Shown here: piece after piece, positions 11,174 through 22,547 of the stretch
Layout of the letters: each line of letters opens with the position of its first letter
How positions within the stretch are numbered: the first letter of the stretch is position 1
DNA from: Galeruca laticollis
Taxonomy: Eukaryota; Arthropoda; Insecta; Coleoptera; Chrysomelidae
DNA: 64,000 nt
Reading direction: 5' to 3'
NCBI GenBank assembly: GCA_963921935.1
Contig: OY998180.1
Coordinates: forward strand, 84,813,139-84,877,138
Position numbers and translations under genes: made by a program
The notes under the pieces: generated by a model
Databases searched by the model: none
Told to the model about the DNA's origin: nothing
Seen by the model: the letters and a program-made list of their open reading frames with translations, nothing else

Positions 11174-12280
11174 TCATTTATCTTGTACTACATTTAAATT
11201 TAAAGAGCCGATTTTGCAGTTAGTAAAATTTAAGCCAGATCTGGTGCTATTAGTTATCGTAGTTTCTATTTCTGGGTGATCAATGAGGCTATTGTTGCAA
11301 TTGTTTAAGTTTACTCCGCACTTTGGCAATGCTGAAGATGATAGCATTTTATTTGCTATTGAAACTTTATTTTGTATAGATTCTTCTATAATATATGTCT
11401 GGGCTACCGTAATAAAGAGCACCATCCGCCATGTCGCATTATGGTTGTAATCTCAGCTCCTGAGTCGGCTAACAAGGTTGCGGAAGTGCGCCTGAAGCAG
11501 TGTCCTGTATAAGTTTCTGGGTGAGGTAATTTGAGATAAGTTGCTGTTCCTTCCAGCACATTCCTTATTTTATTGATGTCAACTACTTGGTTAACACATT
11601 TTTCTCTGACGTACCCACTTCACAAAAAATATTCGACTAGTGGTAACTGCCGGTCTTAACGCACAGTATTTGCGGTATATCTTAATGTAGTTTACACCCG
11701 AAATCATGAAAGTTCTCTGAGTATGAGTTTTGTATTCGGAAATCCTTGTAATCTATATCAGCGATCGTCTCTTCTCTTCTACATGATCCATAAAAGCCTA
11801 TTATTAAAATGACCTGAAAACGTTATTTCAATTGATCTATTTATATTAACCTAGATTACCTTTTCTAGTAGAAATCTATTATCGGTTGTTTCTTGCATAC
11901 ATCTTTCACTTTCTTCTTTCGCTAAAACTTTCGACTTCTTTGGAAGGTATCCAAGTGATTTGTTTTTCAAATATGGTATCAGTACCGGATATTTTGTGAT
12001 ATTTACATGTTCCTTGACATTCAACGTACTTTTAGCATAAAATATACTGACCAACTGACAATAAAGTTGAAGGTTTTACTTTTTTAATTTTATTTTCGAA
12101 GTATGCCAATAATACAGATTCGGGCAATTTCTGAATTCTCTTCGAACTGCACCACTCTTTGAATTGGGTATAGACTTCGTACTGTATTGATGATTTCTGT
12201 GGGATTAATTGTGAAACCGCACTATGTGCCGCTTCCAATATTTTTTCTGGTAAATGCTCGTCTTCATTTTCAGAGCTCAT
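11174..12280 (-). pseudogene. Crypton-like tyrosine recombinase pseudogene with one short intron
   Basis: Reading on the minus strand from M at 12280, the first frame has QFKEWCSSKRIQKLPESVLL (core-binding, SAM-like region). The next has SLGYLPKKSKVLAKEESER and RFLLEK. A GT-AG intron of 46 nt (11814-11859) joins RFLLEK to VILIIGFYGSCRREE in phase. Further on come YTGHCFRRTSATLLADSGAE, with the H..R of tyrosine recombinases, and RHGGW. After a frameshift comes TVAQTYIIEES, which holds the likely nucleophile Tyr. This is the layout of the Crypton-derived recombinase family that is repetitive in insects. Stops in the middle (about 11690) and the frameshift before the catalytic Tyr make it inactive. 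No terminal structure is visible, as expected for Cryptons, which lack inverted repeats. Confidence 0.85.
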
Positions 12281-13808
12281 TTCTAATTTGACACTTTAGA
12301 ACAATGACTTTGACACTAGTGTTTGAGACAACCGACTTTTATTGTTTATTGCGTCGTCACCGTTACGATAGTCATGCAAACAATACCACCTAGATGGAAG
12401 CGTCTTGGTTCAAACACAAAATATCAATTACCAATGACTGATATAACTACTTATTTAATAGTTTTTCATACTGATATTACTTATAATGCAGTTTTCGAAA
12501 AAATATTGTTTGTATCTCGAATGCGAAATGTTCTCGAATGTTTATTCTGCCTTGCTGGAGCTCGGCAAAACAACTTCCGTTCTTAAACGCAACACTATCA
12601 TTTCGCACTGTTTTTTAACGTTTCATATAATAAGAAGCAATTAACAATCAAAATTATTCATAATACATGGATAGAATTTGTAAAATAGAATTATAAATTT
12701 TGTTTAAATTATTACACTGTCTAACGCGCGTTTCGATAACTAATTTAATAATTCAATTGGTAGAACGACAGAAATAATTTTCATTGGATGAAAAGCTGCA
12801 AACCAAATTTTTATTAGATATATCAAAAGTTAATTAGACAGATGAACACAAACTGCGATATACTTGTAGTTTAGTGGAAGCTCACCCTACTTCTGTTTCT
12901 TAGAAGGTTGATTTCGCAGACATTCATGTATTTTGGGAAAGAAAGTCTCTAATCTTTATCGTTTCCCTTTATGTTTAATTTTATATTTATAACTTGAATA
13001 AATTTGGAGAAGGAAATGCCAAGGGACTAAATTTGCCTCTTAGAATTCCTTTGAGGGAAATTTGATCGAATGAAGTTATCAAAGTAAATGAGATATTTTT
13101 AATTTTGCAATTCCAGTTAAGTCGCCAAAGAATTCAATGAAAAATATTTTATATGATTTATATGAATATATAATTAATTTTAATATGAATTTTAGAGTTT
13201 AGCTCATATATTACATCATTCAGCTGATCCACTAAGTTACATTCCATGAACATCTATCCGGAACAATTTTAACTTTGGAAATACTTCCGGCCAGCAGACT
13301 TTCTCGCACAGGCGGTTATTTATTAATACCATTAACCCCGTTGGTGTACAGTAGTCCGTATTCATATAAACTTTTCGAATATAATTTAACTTAATATTAA
13401 CGGAATAGGTAAATAGAGGTAAAGTTTCAATCCGACTCTGTCGGTAACGGAGGGAAGTGTTCAATTACGAATTCTAATATGGGTTATCTTTAATATAAGA
13501 CTGATTATAAAATCGATTTGCTGCTTTCGTGTTGTATATTGTTGGAGATTTTCATAAATTATTGAAGTGTTACATATTCAAACTTTCGGTATTGGTTAAA
13601 CAGTAATACTGTTCGTGAAACAGAATTATCGATAGTTTGTTATACAATATCAGTAATTATTAGGTATGAAATTAATTTAATTCGATAGCTTAACTTAAAC
13701 TAATTACTTCTGTTAACTAGTCTACTGAAACTGGAGAAGAAGACTGAATTGTTTGTTAATGATCATTAGTTTAAAGGGACACACAAAAAAGTGGGAGATT
13801 ATTAGTAT
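12281..13808. other. No recognisable gene
   Basis: AT-rich sequence. The open frames at 12323-12586 and 13237-13464 show no motif, no splice context and no second copy, so I do not call genes. Confidence 0.45.
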
Positions 13809-14320
13809 TGTAATGTTTTTCTTATTTATTTAAACAGTAAACGGGTGGGATACACTTTAAACACACGGTATGGCTACTTCTACTTGTTCCTTTTTTGGGC
13901 TATATCCTAAGGGATAATTTACCCAATATGGTTACTTACTAATTTATTTAAACAGTACACTATTCACTACTTATATACACAGTATATGCACTTAAGCTAA
14001 TTTATATAAACAGTTCACTAATTTATATTCACTTATTTACTTCTTTATCTCACGATGTCAAATTATCAACGAAACTAACTCTTCCTGGTCGGTCCCTTAT
14101 ATATTAGTGCCGTTTTCTCTAACTAATTCTATATTGCGGCTTAATCAAAAACAATTGGCTTTCTGGCATTTTCTAGATAAGACTAGTTACAAAAAACAAT
14201 GTCTAGATAAGATAGTCACAATCGTAAACAATCCCTGCGCATCCGCCATAATTTAAACTTTCATACCTGGCTTAGGCAGAGTCGGATTTAGGGACTATAC
14301 CAGTGTGCTGTTTCGTAACA
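13809..14320 (-). repeat. Gypsy 3' LTR (512 bp)
   Basis: On the minus strand the LTR starts TGTTACGAAACAG and ends AAAAACATTACA, giving TG...CA termini. It is directly preceded by the polypurine tract TAAGGAGGGGGTAA (14321-14334). It matches 17648-18106 over its length; the size difference comes from small indels near the downstream end. Confidence 0.88.
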
Positions 14321-14518
14321 TTACCCCCTCCTTAAATGGAAGTTCCTCCTGGAACTTTTGTGTAGCCGAGACTGGATGTTTGAATCGGCAACTGGCCCCA
14401 TTTCTACACTTTCCAATCTCATGGAAATAGCAGGGCGCCGTCTTCATCGGATACTGATAACGGGGGTTGTAGCTGCAAATAATATCTGGACACCGGTATC
14501 TCGAAAGGTAGATCGATC

Positions 14519-15999
14519 TTAAAAATCATTTTTTGTTACCACGTAGAAGACGTACTGCGAATTATGTTTCAGTTTCAGTGTCTTGCAAGGGGCTGGAATC
14601 TGGCCTTCAAGTTTTTCTGATTGCCCGAACTTCATTCGAAAGACGGATGCCAGCCCTCGTGCGTTCTTGAGATTGGCGGGAATGTTGTATGCCAGTGAAT
14701 AATCTTCCGGGAGAGTGAACAAATCTTGTCGTTGTTCTGAAGTTACTCCATATCTAGCTTTACCGGTACCTCCATACGCGCCCATAAATTCATCGAAGGT
14801 AGGGTCAGATACATCTCGAATATGGTCTACTCCATTCTCTAGGTCATGGTCTCCTTCGAATGGCGCTAGTCGGTTTTGGTGAACTACTTTTGGTTTTCCG
14901 TTGGGGATCTTGTTTATGCGATATATAACATCATTGATCCTTTTCTTGATTAAGTGTGGACCTTCCCAGGATTTTTGTGATTTTGGAGAAAATCCTTTCC
15001 TCCTCGTCGGGTTGTGTAACCATACTTTGTCCCCTTCTTTGAAGCCGCCTTCTGTGGCCTGCGTGTCGTACCGACTTTTCATTCCGTCGCTGGCAACTTG
15101 AAGATTTGTTCGAACTAATTCATGAATATCGTCCAGCTTTCTTCTCAATTGGATCACGTAGTCTTTGCCTGCTAGATCTTCTCCAGGCCGACAGCCAAAT
15201 TCCAGGTCACAAGGAAGCCTCATTTCACGTCCAAACAGGATTTTCGCCGGTGTTTCACCCGTGGACTCATTGACGAAAGATACTGGTCCCAATCTCTCTG
15301 ATGGCTGGATACTACTTTGGATAGGTATTTTCCAATAGTCCTGTTCATTCTCTCGATCATTCCATCTGACTGTGGATGTAATGCTAGTGTCCTGGTTTTC
15401 TTAATTCCCAGCTTCTCGCAAATCTCCTGGAAATTTCTTTCCTGGTCACTGTGGACTTCCAATGGCACTCCATATCGGATGATAAATTCTTTCACCAATA
15501 CATCCGCGACAGTTGTGGCCTCTTGGTTCGGGATAGCGTAAATTTCCACCCACTTTGTGAAATAATCCATTACAACCAGTATGTATTTGCTACCAGTTTC
15601 TGTCGTCGGAAATGGTCCAGCGATATCTAAAGCAATCCTTTCGAAAGGGCTTCCAACATTGTACTGTTTCATGGGTGCCTTTCTCTTGCGATGTGGTCCA
15701 TTACTCGTAACACAAGTCGTACATTTCTTACACCAGTCCTTCACATCATCGGAGCTGTTCATCCAATAAAACCTTTCACGGACTCGCTGAAGGGTTTTCC
15801 TCACTCCCAGACGACCTCCTGATGGACTGTCGTGTAACTTCTTCAATACCTCAGCTACTCTCGTTCTAGGGATAACTAGCTGTCTCCTCATCTCGGAACC
15901 ATCATCGTTTTCAAGGACTCTCTTCAACAGCCCTTCTTCCAGGACAAGGGAGTCCCACTGAACCCAATATGCCTTGAGTGTCGGTGAAAATCTTGACAA
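14519..15999 (-). pseudogene. Gypsy integrase with C-terminal macro-like domain (frameshifted)
   Basis: The upstream frame (15999-15220) holds the integrase zinc-binding region, ending WCKKCTTC, and the catalytic core: D in ALDIAGPF, D in HSDQERNF, E in DGMIERMNRT. The second zinc His is replaced by Arg (GGRLG). A frameshift near 15250-15290 leads into the second frame (to 14519), with SVNESTGETPAKILFGREMR-type integrase sequence and a C-terminal DNA-binding region. Its residues 190-257 read DLFTLPEDYSLAYNIPANLK, then GLASVFRMKFG and YVFYVVTK, matching the start of a macro (ADP-ribose-binding) domain. The usual His, Asp and Gly of the binding loop are altered, and the domain is cut to about half length by the stop at 14519. 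No protease, RT or RNase H precedes the integrase, so roughly 3 kb of pol is missing. Confidence 0.8.
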
Positions 16000-16155
16000 T
16001 TCTTGCCATGTAGGTCGCCGATTTTCTTCCTTTCATTGTCGGATCATCTTCAGGTGAGGATCATTCTCCTGATCTTCTCTGATCCTGGTGGGTGACCATT
16101 CCTCGTTAACTACTGTAATTCTGGAAACTGCAACTTCCTTAGATTTCGACTAGTT

Positions 16156-16640
16156 TCATTGAGAATAGTCTACAGGGCATGACCGTCTAGGCAAAGAGTT
16201 GGCTTTTCGGTGATTCACATCAGCTGTATGTTCACCCCTGTCTGATTTCCCCTGTGACTGGAGTTCTTGGGTGACAGGAGTCTTGGGGCGCTTAGACGGA
16301 CTGCGTTCGTGGTCTAGCTCGCCACACTTCCGCCGTTTGATCTTCTTCGGCTCCTTGTCTGCCATACCTTTCAACAAGTAGACAATCTGGTCAAGTTTGT
16401 CATCGTCATCTTCTTCCTGCATGGTCCTACCTATGTTGGACCGCGAGCTCTTCGTGGCTGCTTTGCATTTAAGAAGTTATTGGTTTGCAGGAGTCGTAGG
16501 ACGCTTACACGAACTGCGTGCCTGCTCTAGCTCGCCACAATTACAGCACCTGATTTTCTTCGGCTTCTTGTCTACCATACCTTTCAACAAGCAGACGATC
16601 TGGTCAAGTCTGTCATCGTCACCTTCTTCCAGTATGGTCC
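16156..16640 (-). repeat. Tandem duplication in the gag 3' part
   Basis: Positions 16282-16440 and 16490-16640 are diverged direct repeats encoding variants of the same piece (KLDQIVYLLKGMADKEPKKI followed by a basic, Cys-containing CGELDHERS). The downstream copy is open as an 88-residue frame (16422-16156). In intact relatives this is where the zinc knuckle of Gag would sit; only a single CGEL-like remnant is visible. Confidence 0.6.
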
Positions 16641-16653
16641 TACCTTTGTTGTA

Positions 16654-17409
16654 TCACGAAGCTACCGTGGCTGCTTCATATTCAAGAGCAACTGTCAATG
16701 CGTCGACTAATGTTTTCGGATGGGCTAAACGAAGCGTTCTTTGCATATCGGGGTCTCGTAAGCCATCAATAAAGGCCTGGATGCCCAGACATTCTATCAT
16801 GGTCTCTAGTGCTGACGGATAAGCAAATCGAACGAGTCGGGCAATATCCACGTCATACTCTTGAAGAGTTTCGTCACGTTTCCGCCTTCGGTTCTTCAGC
16901 TGGAATCTGTACAAATGATCCAAATGTTCGTGACCATATAGCATGTCCAACCTCTTCTTCAGCTGCTCGAAATCATCCGTTCCTTCCAGAGGTATCGTCT
17001 GAAGTACATCTAAGGCATCTAACTTAGGGTGTGTCCCTGGTTTGCAAGGTTTTGCTTGCTCGGTCTTCTTTTCTTCCGCTGGCGTGTCTTGAGTTCTTGT
17101 ATCTGTCATCTTTCTTTCTAACTCCCTGATCTTCTCGTCTATCGGTGTCATCTTATTCTCAATTTCATTTTCAACGTCAGCGGCAATGTCGTTTTTCATT
17201 AATAAGATATCGGCAGATATATTGTTCTTCATAGCAGAAATATCGTTCTTTATAGCCGAAATATCGCTTTTCACATTCGTAGAAATTTCCTCTTCCATGG
17301 CAGAAATCTTCTCGTCCATGTTGGCAGAAATATTAGCAGAAATGTCGTTCTTTATAGTAGAAATCTTCTCGTCCATGTTCTCTTCCATGGCAGAAATCTT
17401 TTCGTCCAT
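16654..17409 (-). pseudogene. Gypsy Gag, coiled-coil and capsid-like part
   Basis: The 251-residue frame opens with about 100 residues of tandem heptad-like repeats (units such as MDEKISAMEE, SAIKNDISAMKN), predicted to form a long coiled coil. A charged linker and then a capsid-like domain follow, with LDVLQTIPLEGTDDFEQLKK and RDETLQEYDVDIARLVRFAY. The latter is typical of insect Gypsy Gags. The native start is upstream in the SAP frame at 17603, from which this frame is separated by a 1-nt shift near 17445. Gag would assemble the virus-like particle. Confidence 0.8.
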
Positions 17410-17429
17410 GTTAGCAGAAATTGACGAGA

Positions 17430-17603
17430 TTAAGGTGGAAGTCTCGTCATTAAATAAAACTGTTTTGGATCAAAGCCATCATTTTCCAGTGCCACTTCAA
17501 GTCGTTCTACTAATTCACTTTTCTTACCGGACGTTTCCAACCCACGATCTTCCAATTCTGCTCTTAGTTCCACCACTTTGAGGTCACATAGTCTCTTGGC
17601 CAT
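17430..17603 (-). CDS. Gypsy Gag N-terminus: SAP domain (57 residues)
   Basis: From ATG at 17603 the minus strand encodes MAKRLCDLKVVELRAELEDR followed by GLETSGKKSELVERLEVALE. This is a textbook SAP motif, a helix-extended loop-helix DNA-binding fold of about 35 residues. It lies 26 bp inside the 5' LTR, just after the primer-binding site, where gag should begin. A 1-nt frameshift near residue 51 ends the frame with LPP and separates it from the coiled-coil part. SAP-containing Gags are known from insect Gypsy lineages. The domain may tether Gag or the pre-integration complex to DNA; that role is inference. Confidence 0.75.
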   Translation of the reverse strand: MAKRLCDLKVVELRAELEDRGLETSGKKSELVERLEVALENDGFDPKQFYLMTRLPP

Positions 17604-17628
17604 TTTTACGTAGCAATTTATTTATATT

Positions 17629-17646
17629 ACCCCAAACCTGACACCA
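17629..17646 (-). promoter_or_regulatory. Gypsy primer-binding site
   Basis: Minus-strand TGGTGTCAGGTTTGGGGT begins two bases inside the LTR end at 17648 and has the TGG start expected for pairing with a tRNA 3' CCA. The tRNA species was not determined. Confidence 0.75.
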
Positions 17647-17647
17647 A

Positions 17648-18106
17648 TGTAATGTTTTTCTCATTTATTTAAACAGATTAAACAGTAAACGGGTGGGATA
17701 AACTTTAAACACACGGTATGGCTACTTACTAATTTATTTAAACACTACACTATTCACTACTTATATACACAGTATATTCACTTAAACGAATTTATATAAA
17801 GAGTTCACTAATTTATATTCACTTAGTTACTTATTTATCTTACGATGTCAAATTATCAACTAACCTGACTCTTCCTGGTCGGTCCCTTATATATTAGTGC
17901 CTTTCTCATTAGATAATTCCAGATTGCGGCTTAATCAAAAACAATAGGATTTCTGGCATTTTCTAGATCTGGTCACAAAAAACAATATCTAGATAAGATA
18001 GTGACAATCGTAAACAATCCCTGCGCATCCGCCATAATTTAAACTTTCATAGCTGGCTTAGGCAGAGTCGGATTTAGGGACTATACCAGTGTGCTGTTTC
18101 GTAACA
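17648..18106 (-). repeat. Gypsy internal (5') LTR, 459 bp
   Basis: Homologous to the LTR at 13809-14320, with identical termini. It precedes the primer-binding site and gag and thus serves as 5' LTR for the main body. It is also the 3' LTR for the truncated copy upstream, because a polypurine tract identical to that of the other LTR borders it at 18107. Confidence 0.85.
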
Positions 18107-18453
18107 TTACCCCCTCCTTAAATGGAAGTTCCTCCTGGAACTTTTGTGTAGCCGAGACTGGATGTTTGAATCGGCAACTGGCCCCATTTCTACACTTTCC
18201 GATCTCATGGAAATAGCAGGGCGCCGTCTTCATCGGATACTGATAACGGGGGTTGTAGCTGCAAATAAATATCTGGACACCGGTATCTCGAAAGGTAGAT
18301 CGATCTTAAAAATCATTTTTTGTTACCACGTAGATCTAGATAAGATAGTGACAATCGTAAACCATCCCTGCCCGTCCGCCATAATTTTAACTTTTATACC
18401 TGGCTTAGACAGAGTCGGATTTAGGGACTATACCAGTGTGCTGTTTCGTAACA
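18107..18453 (-). mobile_element. Second, truncated Gypsy copy: internal tail plus LTR fragment
   Basis: Positions 18107-18335 repeat 14321-14550 (polypurine tract, 3' untranslated region and the last pol codons) almost exactly. At about 18336, directly after GTTACCACGTAG, the sequence jumps to the last ~118 bp of an LTR, ending GTAACA at 18453. The copy thus lost nearly all its interior. It shares the central LTR with the longer copy. Confidence 0.85.
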
Positions 18454-18457
18454 GTAT

Positions 18458-21400
18458 GAAACAAGTTGGGAAATAAAAGTTCATCATTAGAACCACATTC
18501 CAATGATTGGTTGTTTGAATGGCTTTAGTAGTTTCTATGAAATATTTTTATCTAAAGTCGCTAGAAAGAAAATTTAAATTCGACTAGAATATTATTATTA
18601 CAAAAAAAATTATTGGGGCACCTTTTAGGTCTAAAATATTTGTGCTAGAATAGGAAAACTCATAATATAACAAATTATTTCAAATTTAACTATACTCGCT
18701 ATTATTTAACTTCTCTGGATAAAAATAACTTGTTTTTTACTGCTAAAATTTCAGATATTTATTATTTATTTACAGTTAACGGTACGCCATTGGATTCACA
18801 CAAGTATCCCAATAGATGGCACTGATTTTGGCTGTAGGCTCTCACGTCTACCAACCCAATTAATGGCCAGCTCGTTAGCGGCACAGGTCGAACCCACTGA
18901 TGAATTTGTTAATCAAGAACAATTTCAATTTATATTGTTGGCTTGTCTGCTGGCGAGAACTAGTGTTAACTTGTTAACCGATTTCCGTTTTCTGATATTC
19001 CGTTGATTCGCGTACAGTATAGGACTAACGAGCAGGTAAGTTACCTCAGAAGGATGGTAGAGGTGAGCCAAGATATAAAACAGCGATTAAAAATATACAG
19101 TGTTGGGAACATTACGAGGGAACATACGTTTTACCGTCAATATGTTAGAAAGAGACATAATACATACATAAACTCAGTGTATTACTCTTCTTCGCTAACA
19201 GGATAACATAACATAGCATGCGAAATGAGTCGTATTTTAATTTGTATTAATAATAATATGTGTTTCCAACTATCTCAATTCTTATTTTTCGCTAACAGGA
19301 TCTCAGAAAGTGGAAAATACATGTCCAAATCCACAACGACAGTGTCGCCAATTTTCATTGTATATTTATATTAATTATAAAATGCATTGTTCTGACATGA
19401 GAACAATTAATAAGAAGCTTTTAATTATGAAAATTCAAAAGGTTGTAACAGATCAAGATATAATTAATCCCATCAATTCGTTGAACATTTTATTTTAATG
19501 CTGAAAATTGATCTAGTTTTCAGTTTGAAAGCGGTTAAGACCTTTACGTTGTTTCAGATTTGGCAACGCGAAATTGGTCTCGGAACATCTGGTCTGGTTC
19601 GAATATGTTAGTAAAAAAAATTTCGTATCTTTATCGTTTGTTATAAAATTCTTGACGAACACGTATGAGCATTTCAGGTGTTATTTGCATACAAATTATG
19701 GTGTACTTGCATACTCATTTTATAAGATATGCAAAAGATCGTTACTCATTCGCAAACAAACGTTTAGTGAAGTATCCAGATTGTACAGTTGAACATCTTC
19801 AAGAGGCGCACGCGCGATTCTTATTCGTCGGGTATAATAATCTACGCTGGCCTTTGATTCTCTGTATCACGATTGTCTTTCTCTAACGCGCTGGTAACGC
19901 CATGTGACCGTTATAATTTCCCGTTGGCCGTGAGAGGTTATCGTTTTACGTTGAAATTAAATGTGGCTGATTTCTCTCACAAATAAAAAGGAAAATTTTA
20001 AGGGCACTTACAATTCTAACGCGTGGATTGAAAATGAAGGAAGGGGATAGATGAAAATAGAATAATTAGAGCTGTAAACGAAATCGTTTTATTAGGAGCG
20101 TAGGGAACCGGCGGTTTTTATTAAGATATTTTTGTAACTAGAAGACAGTTATAAACAAATATTAGCATACCACTTATTTCTCATGTTATGATACCCTGTT
20201 AAAGAAAACGATGAAACACTGAATACATTTGTTTTCTTACAACATATTGTCGCTTTTGGTCTCTGTATTTGTTGCCATAGGATATTCCTTATGATGTTAA
20301 TGACAATTATTATGCTTATAATCATTAGTTGTACCCTCAATATCGACGAAAGTAATTTTTTTAGCTTTTCGCCGTTGATTGATATGAGTCGTCAATCAAC
20401 GCTATCCTCCAGTGATTTTTTAGTGGTTATTATTTCAAATACTTACTAGGTAGGTTTTAATTTATTGTTCAAATCATATTAGCGTATACTAATCGAACTA
20501 ATATAGTGAATTAGATTATTACTACTGAATTAATTCTTTGTAAATTAATCATGAAAGGATAAACGAAAGTAGTGTGGATTTTTTTTTATTGTTCATTGCA
20601 TTAAGCTTCTTTAGTGACAAATCGCTTATCTACTGTTGTTTGAGATATTCCCTGCTCGAGCATTTTTCGCAAGTAATTATATCAAACCTGCATGATAGTG
20701 TATGAGTTAACAACTAGAGTTGATATTAATATTTCTTTAAAATTCTTTTCTCAAGAGTTGATCATCACTGTTTTATCATTTTTCCTGTATATACGTTTAT
20801 TCATTATTAGATTGTCACATCATATTTTTTAAACTGTTTTTTCATTCAAATAAATGAAACTTTGGTATGACCTCAAACCTAAAAGCTGTCATAAAATTAT
20901 TACGTATTTCAGCGTCGAAAGAAGACTTAGGATTAAAGCAGGGAATTGAGGCAAGAATAAAAAATTTTATGATCATTCTATATAATTTTATTTTGACTGC
21001 AGTATATTACACAGCATTGTAATTTATGAAATATAATAAAAGGTATAAACTAGAAAGAACAAAGCTAGGTATATTAAGCTGAATCAAATTATCATCTAAA
21101 AGTGAGTCGAGATAAACAAGTAAAATGAAATATGAATAAGTATATTATAAAACAGCTCATCTGTACATCCAAACTTCATAAATGTTAGAAACAGAAGATG
21201 AAAGTATATTTCAGAAAGACAAAGGCTAAAACAAAAAGGTTAGAAGTAACCTCATCGTTTGACCTTTGAATTATGCACATCCAAAATTCAGCTAAAATAT
21301 TTTACATATACTCCAGATATCTTACTATTAAAAAGATCATCAGAAATTGGTCAATGGAGCAAAAAATATTATCCAAATTAATTGTTAAGCCTTTAAAGTA

Positions 21401-22547
21401 GAAATAATGTACTTGCGCCAACGAATAATGTATTCATCAAAATATTTTTTTAAACCTATTTTCATGAACCCACTTCAGTACCTGCTGCGAATATTTTTTT
21501 ATGTCTTCCATTGGCAAAACACAGCTGCTCTGAAGTCGTAGTAGGCTATTAATTCTTAAAATATTTGTCCCAAATATGTCGATTTAAATTTATAAAAGTG
21601 GGTGGAGAAATTTAATTTGAAAATATCATTTTTACTTAACCACCGAAAACGATACCTGCTATGATCGTGGCATCATAAAAATTATAAACAAATAAACGTC
21701 ATTCGTATGCTGTTGTATTGAAAGAATCGAATCATATTGAGAATAAGTAGAATAGCACAAGAATGAAATACTTTTCAATCAGTATATCTTAGAGTAATAA
21801 TATACTATAGAGACAGCTAGTCATTCATAAACACTTTTCTACTTCCGCTACTAAAACCGCACTTTGAACACGGGTTTGACATGCACAAAACGACTCTTTA
21901 AACACTAGTGTTTAAAATGCTAGAAGTCACATCTCGTTTATCTTTTGTTTTTTAAACGTCAAATCAAGTGTATCTATTGTATGTTCAATTTCATTTTCCG
22001 TGATAATTTTGTTATTCTGCTTAATTTGATTTGTCAGTCAGCTGTCAGCCATCCTCCGTCATGTAATGAATATAATTCGAATATAATACAATTTTTTCCT
22101 TCCCGCGGGCGAAGAAAAAGTATAGTAAGCACCTCGTGTTAAAAACGTCTTTAGTCACTCGTTTCACAAGGAACTCGTTCCGCTTCGCTCCACTCGTGCC
22201 TAAAGTAACCTTTTTGATACTTGATACTTAATATACTATTATTTGTGCGGCCAACAATTCTAAACGCCAGTAGTGGAAAATAATGTATGAATTACAAAAA
22301 GTGGGGATGGTATTGTAGATATATGGCATTGGTAATTTCGGCTGTTTTTCTGGCAAACTTGGCACCGACGAATCATGATAATCCAAAAACATTAAATTAA
22401 TTAACTTAATAGCTTTTATACTTTATTTAAAATCATCAAAGCCCCTGTTTAACTAACTAAAAAGTTACTAATTTAGTCGTTTAACTGATAAAACAAATCA
22501 TGGAACTTGGATTTGTGAAACCAGATACCGGAAATCTGCTAAAAATG
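18458..22547. other. Largely featureless AT-rich region
   Basis: No recognisable protein, RNA gene or complete repeat was found. Two minor points: a candidate exon at 18777-19034, listed separately, and a short motif block at 22105-22200 (GAAGAAAAAGTATAG, then CTCGTTCCGCTTCGCTCC) related to the tails of the direct repeats at 10.2 and 10.9 kb. The remaining open frames are under 75 codons and motif-free. Confidence 0.45.
18777..19034 (+). other. Candidate exon of unknown identity
   Basis: The segment begins after an AG preceded by a T-rich tract (TTTATTTACAG) and ends at GAGCAG|GTAAGT, a strong donor. One plus frame is open for 75 codons (18777-19001). It has a mid-frame ATG, less AT bias than the surroundings, and then TGA. 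I recognise no domain. It could be an untranslated or terminal exon, part of an old repeat, or chance. Confidence 0.2.

Larger units (their letters stand above)
13809..18453 (-). mobile_element. Composite Ty3/Gypsy element: LTR - internal - LTR - internal fragment - LTR fragment
   Basis: Read on the minus strand, a truncated outer LTR (18336-18453) and a 3' internal tail (18107-18335) precede a full LTR (17648-18106), gag, a pol lacking protease and RT, and a final LTR (13809-14320). GTAT lies immediately outside both outer ends (13805-13808 and 18454-18457), a 4-bp target duplication. This indicates one insertion whose copy number rose by unequal recombination between LTRs, followed by deletion. 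Coding regions carry frameshifts, so the composite is non-autonomous. Confidence 0.85.

Noticed and set aside
18880..18910. tRNA-like T-loop (GGTCGAACCC)
   Set aside because: No cloverleaf could be built around it.
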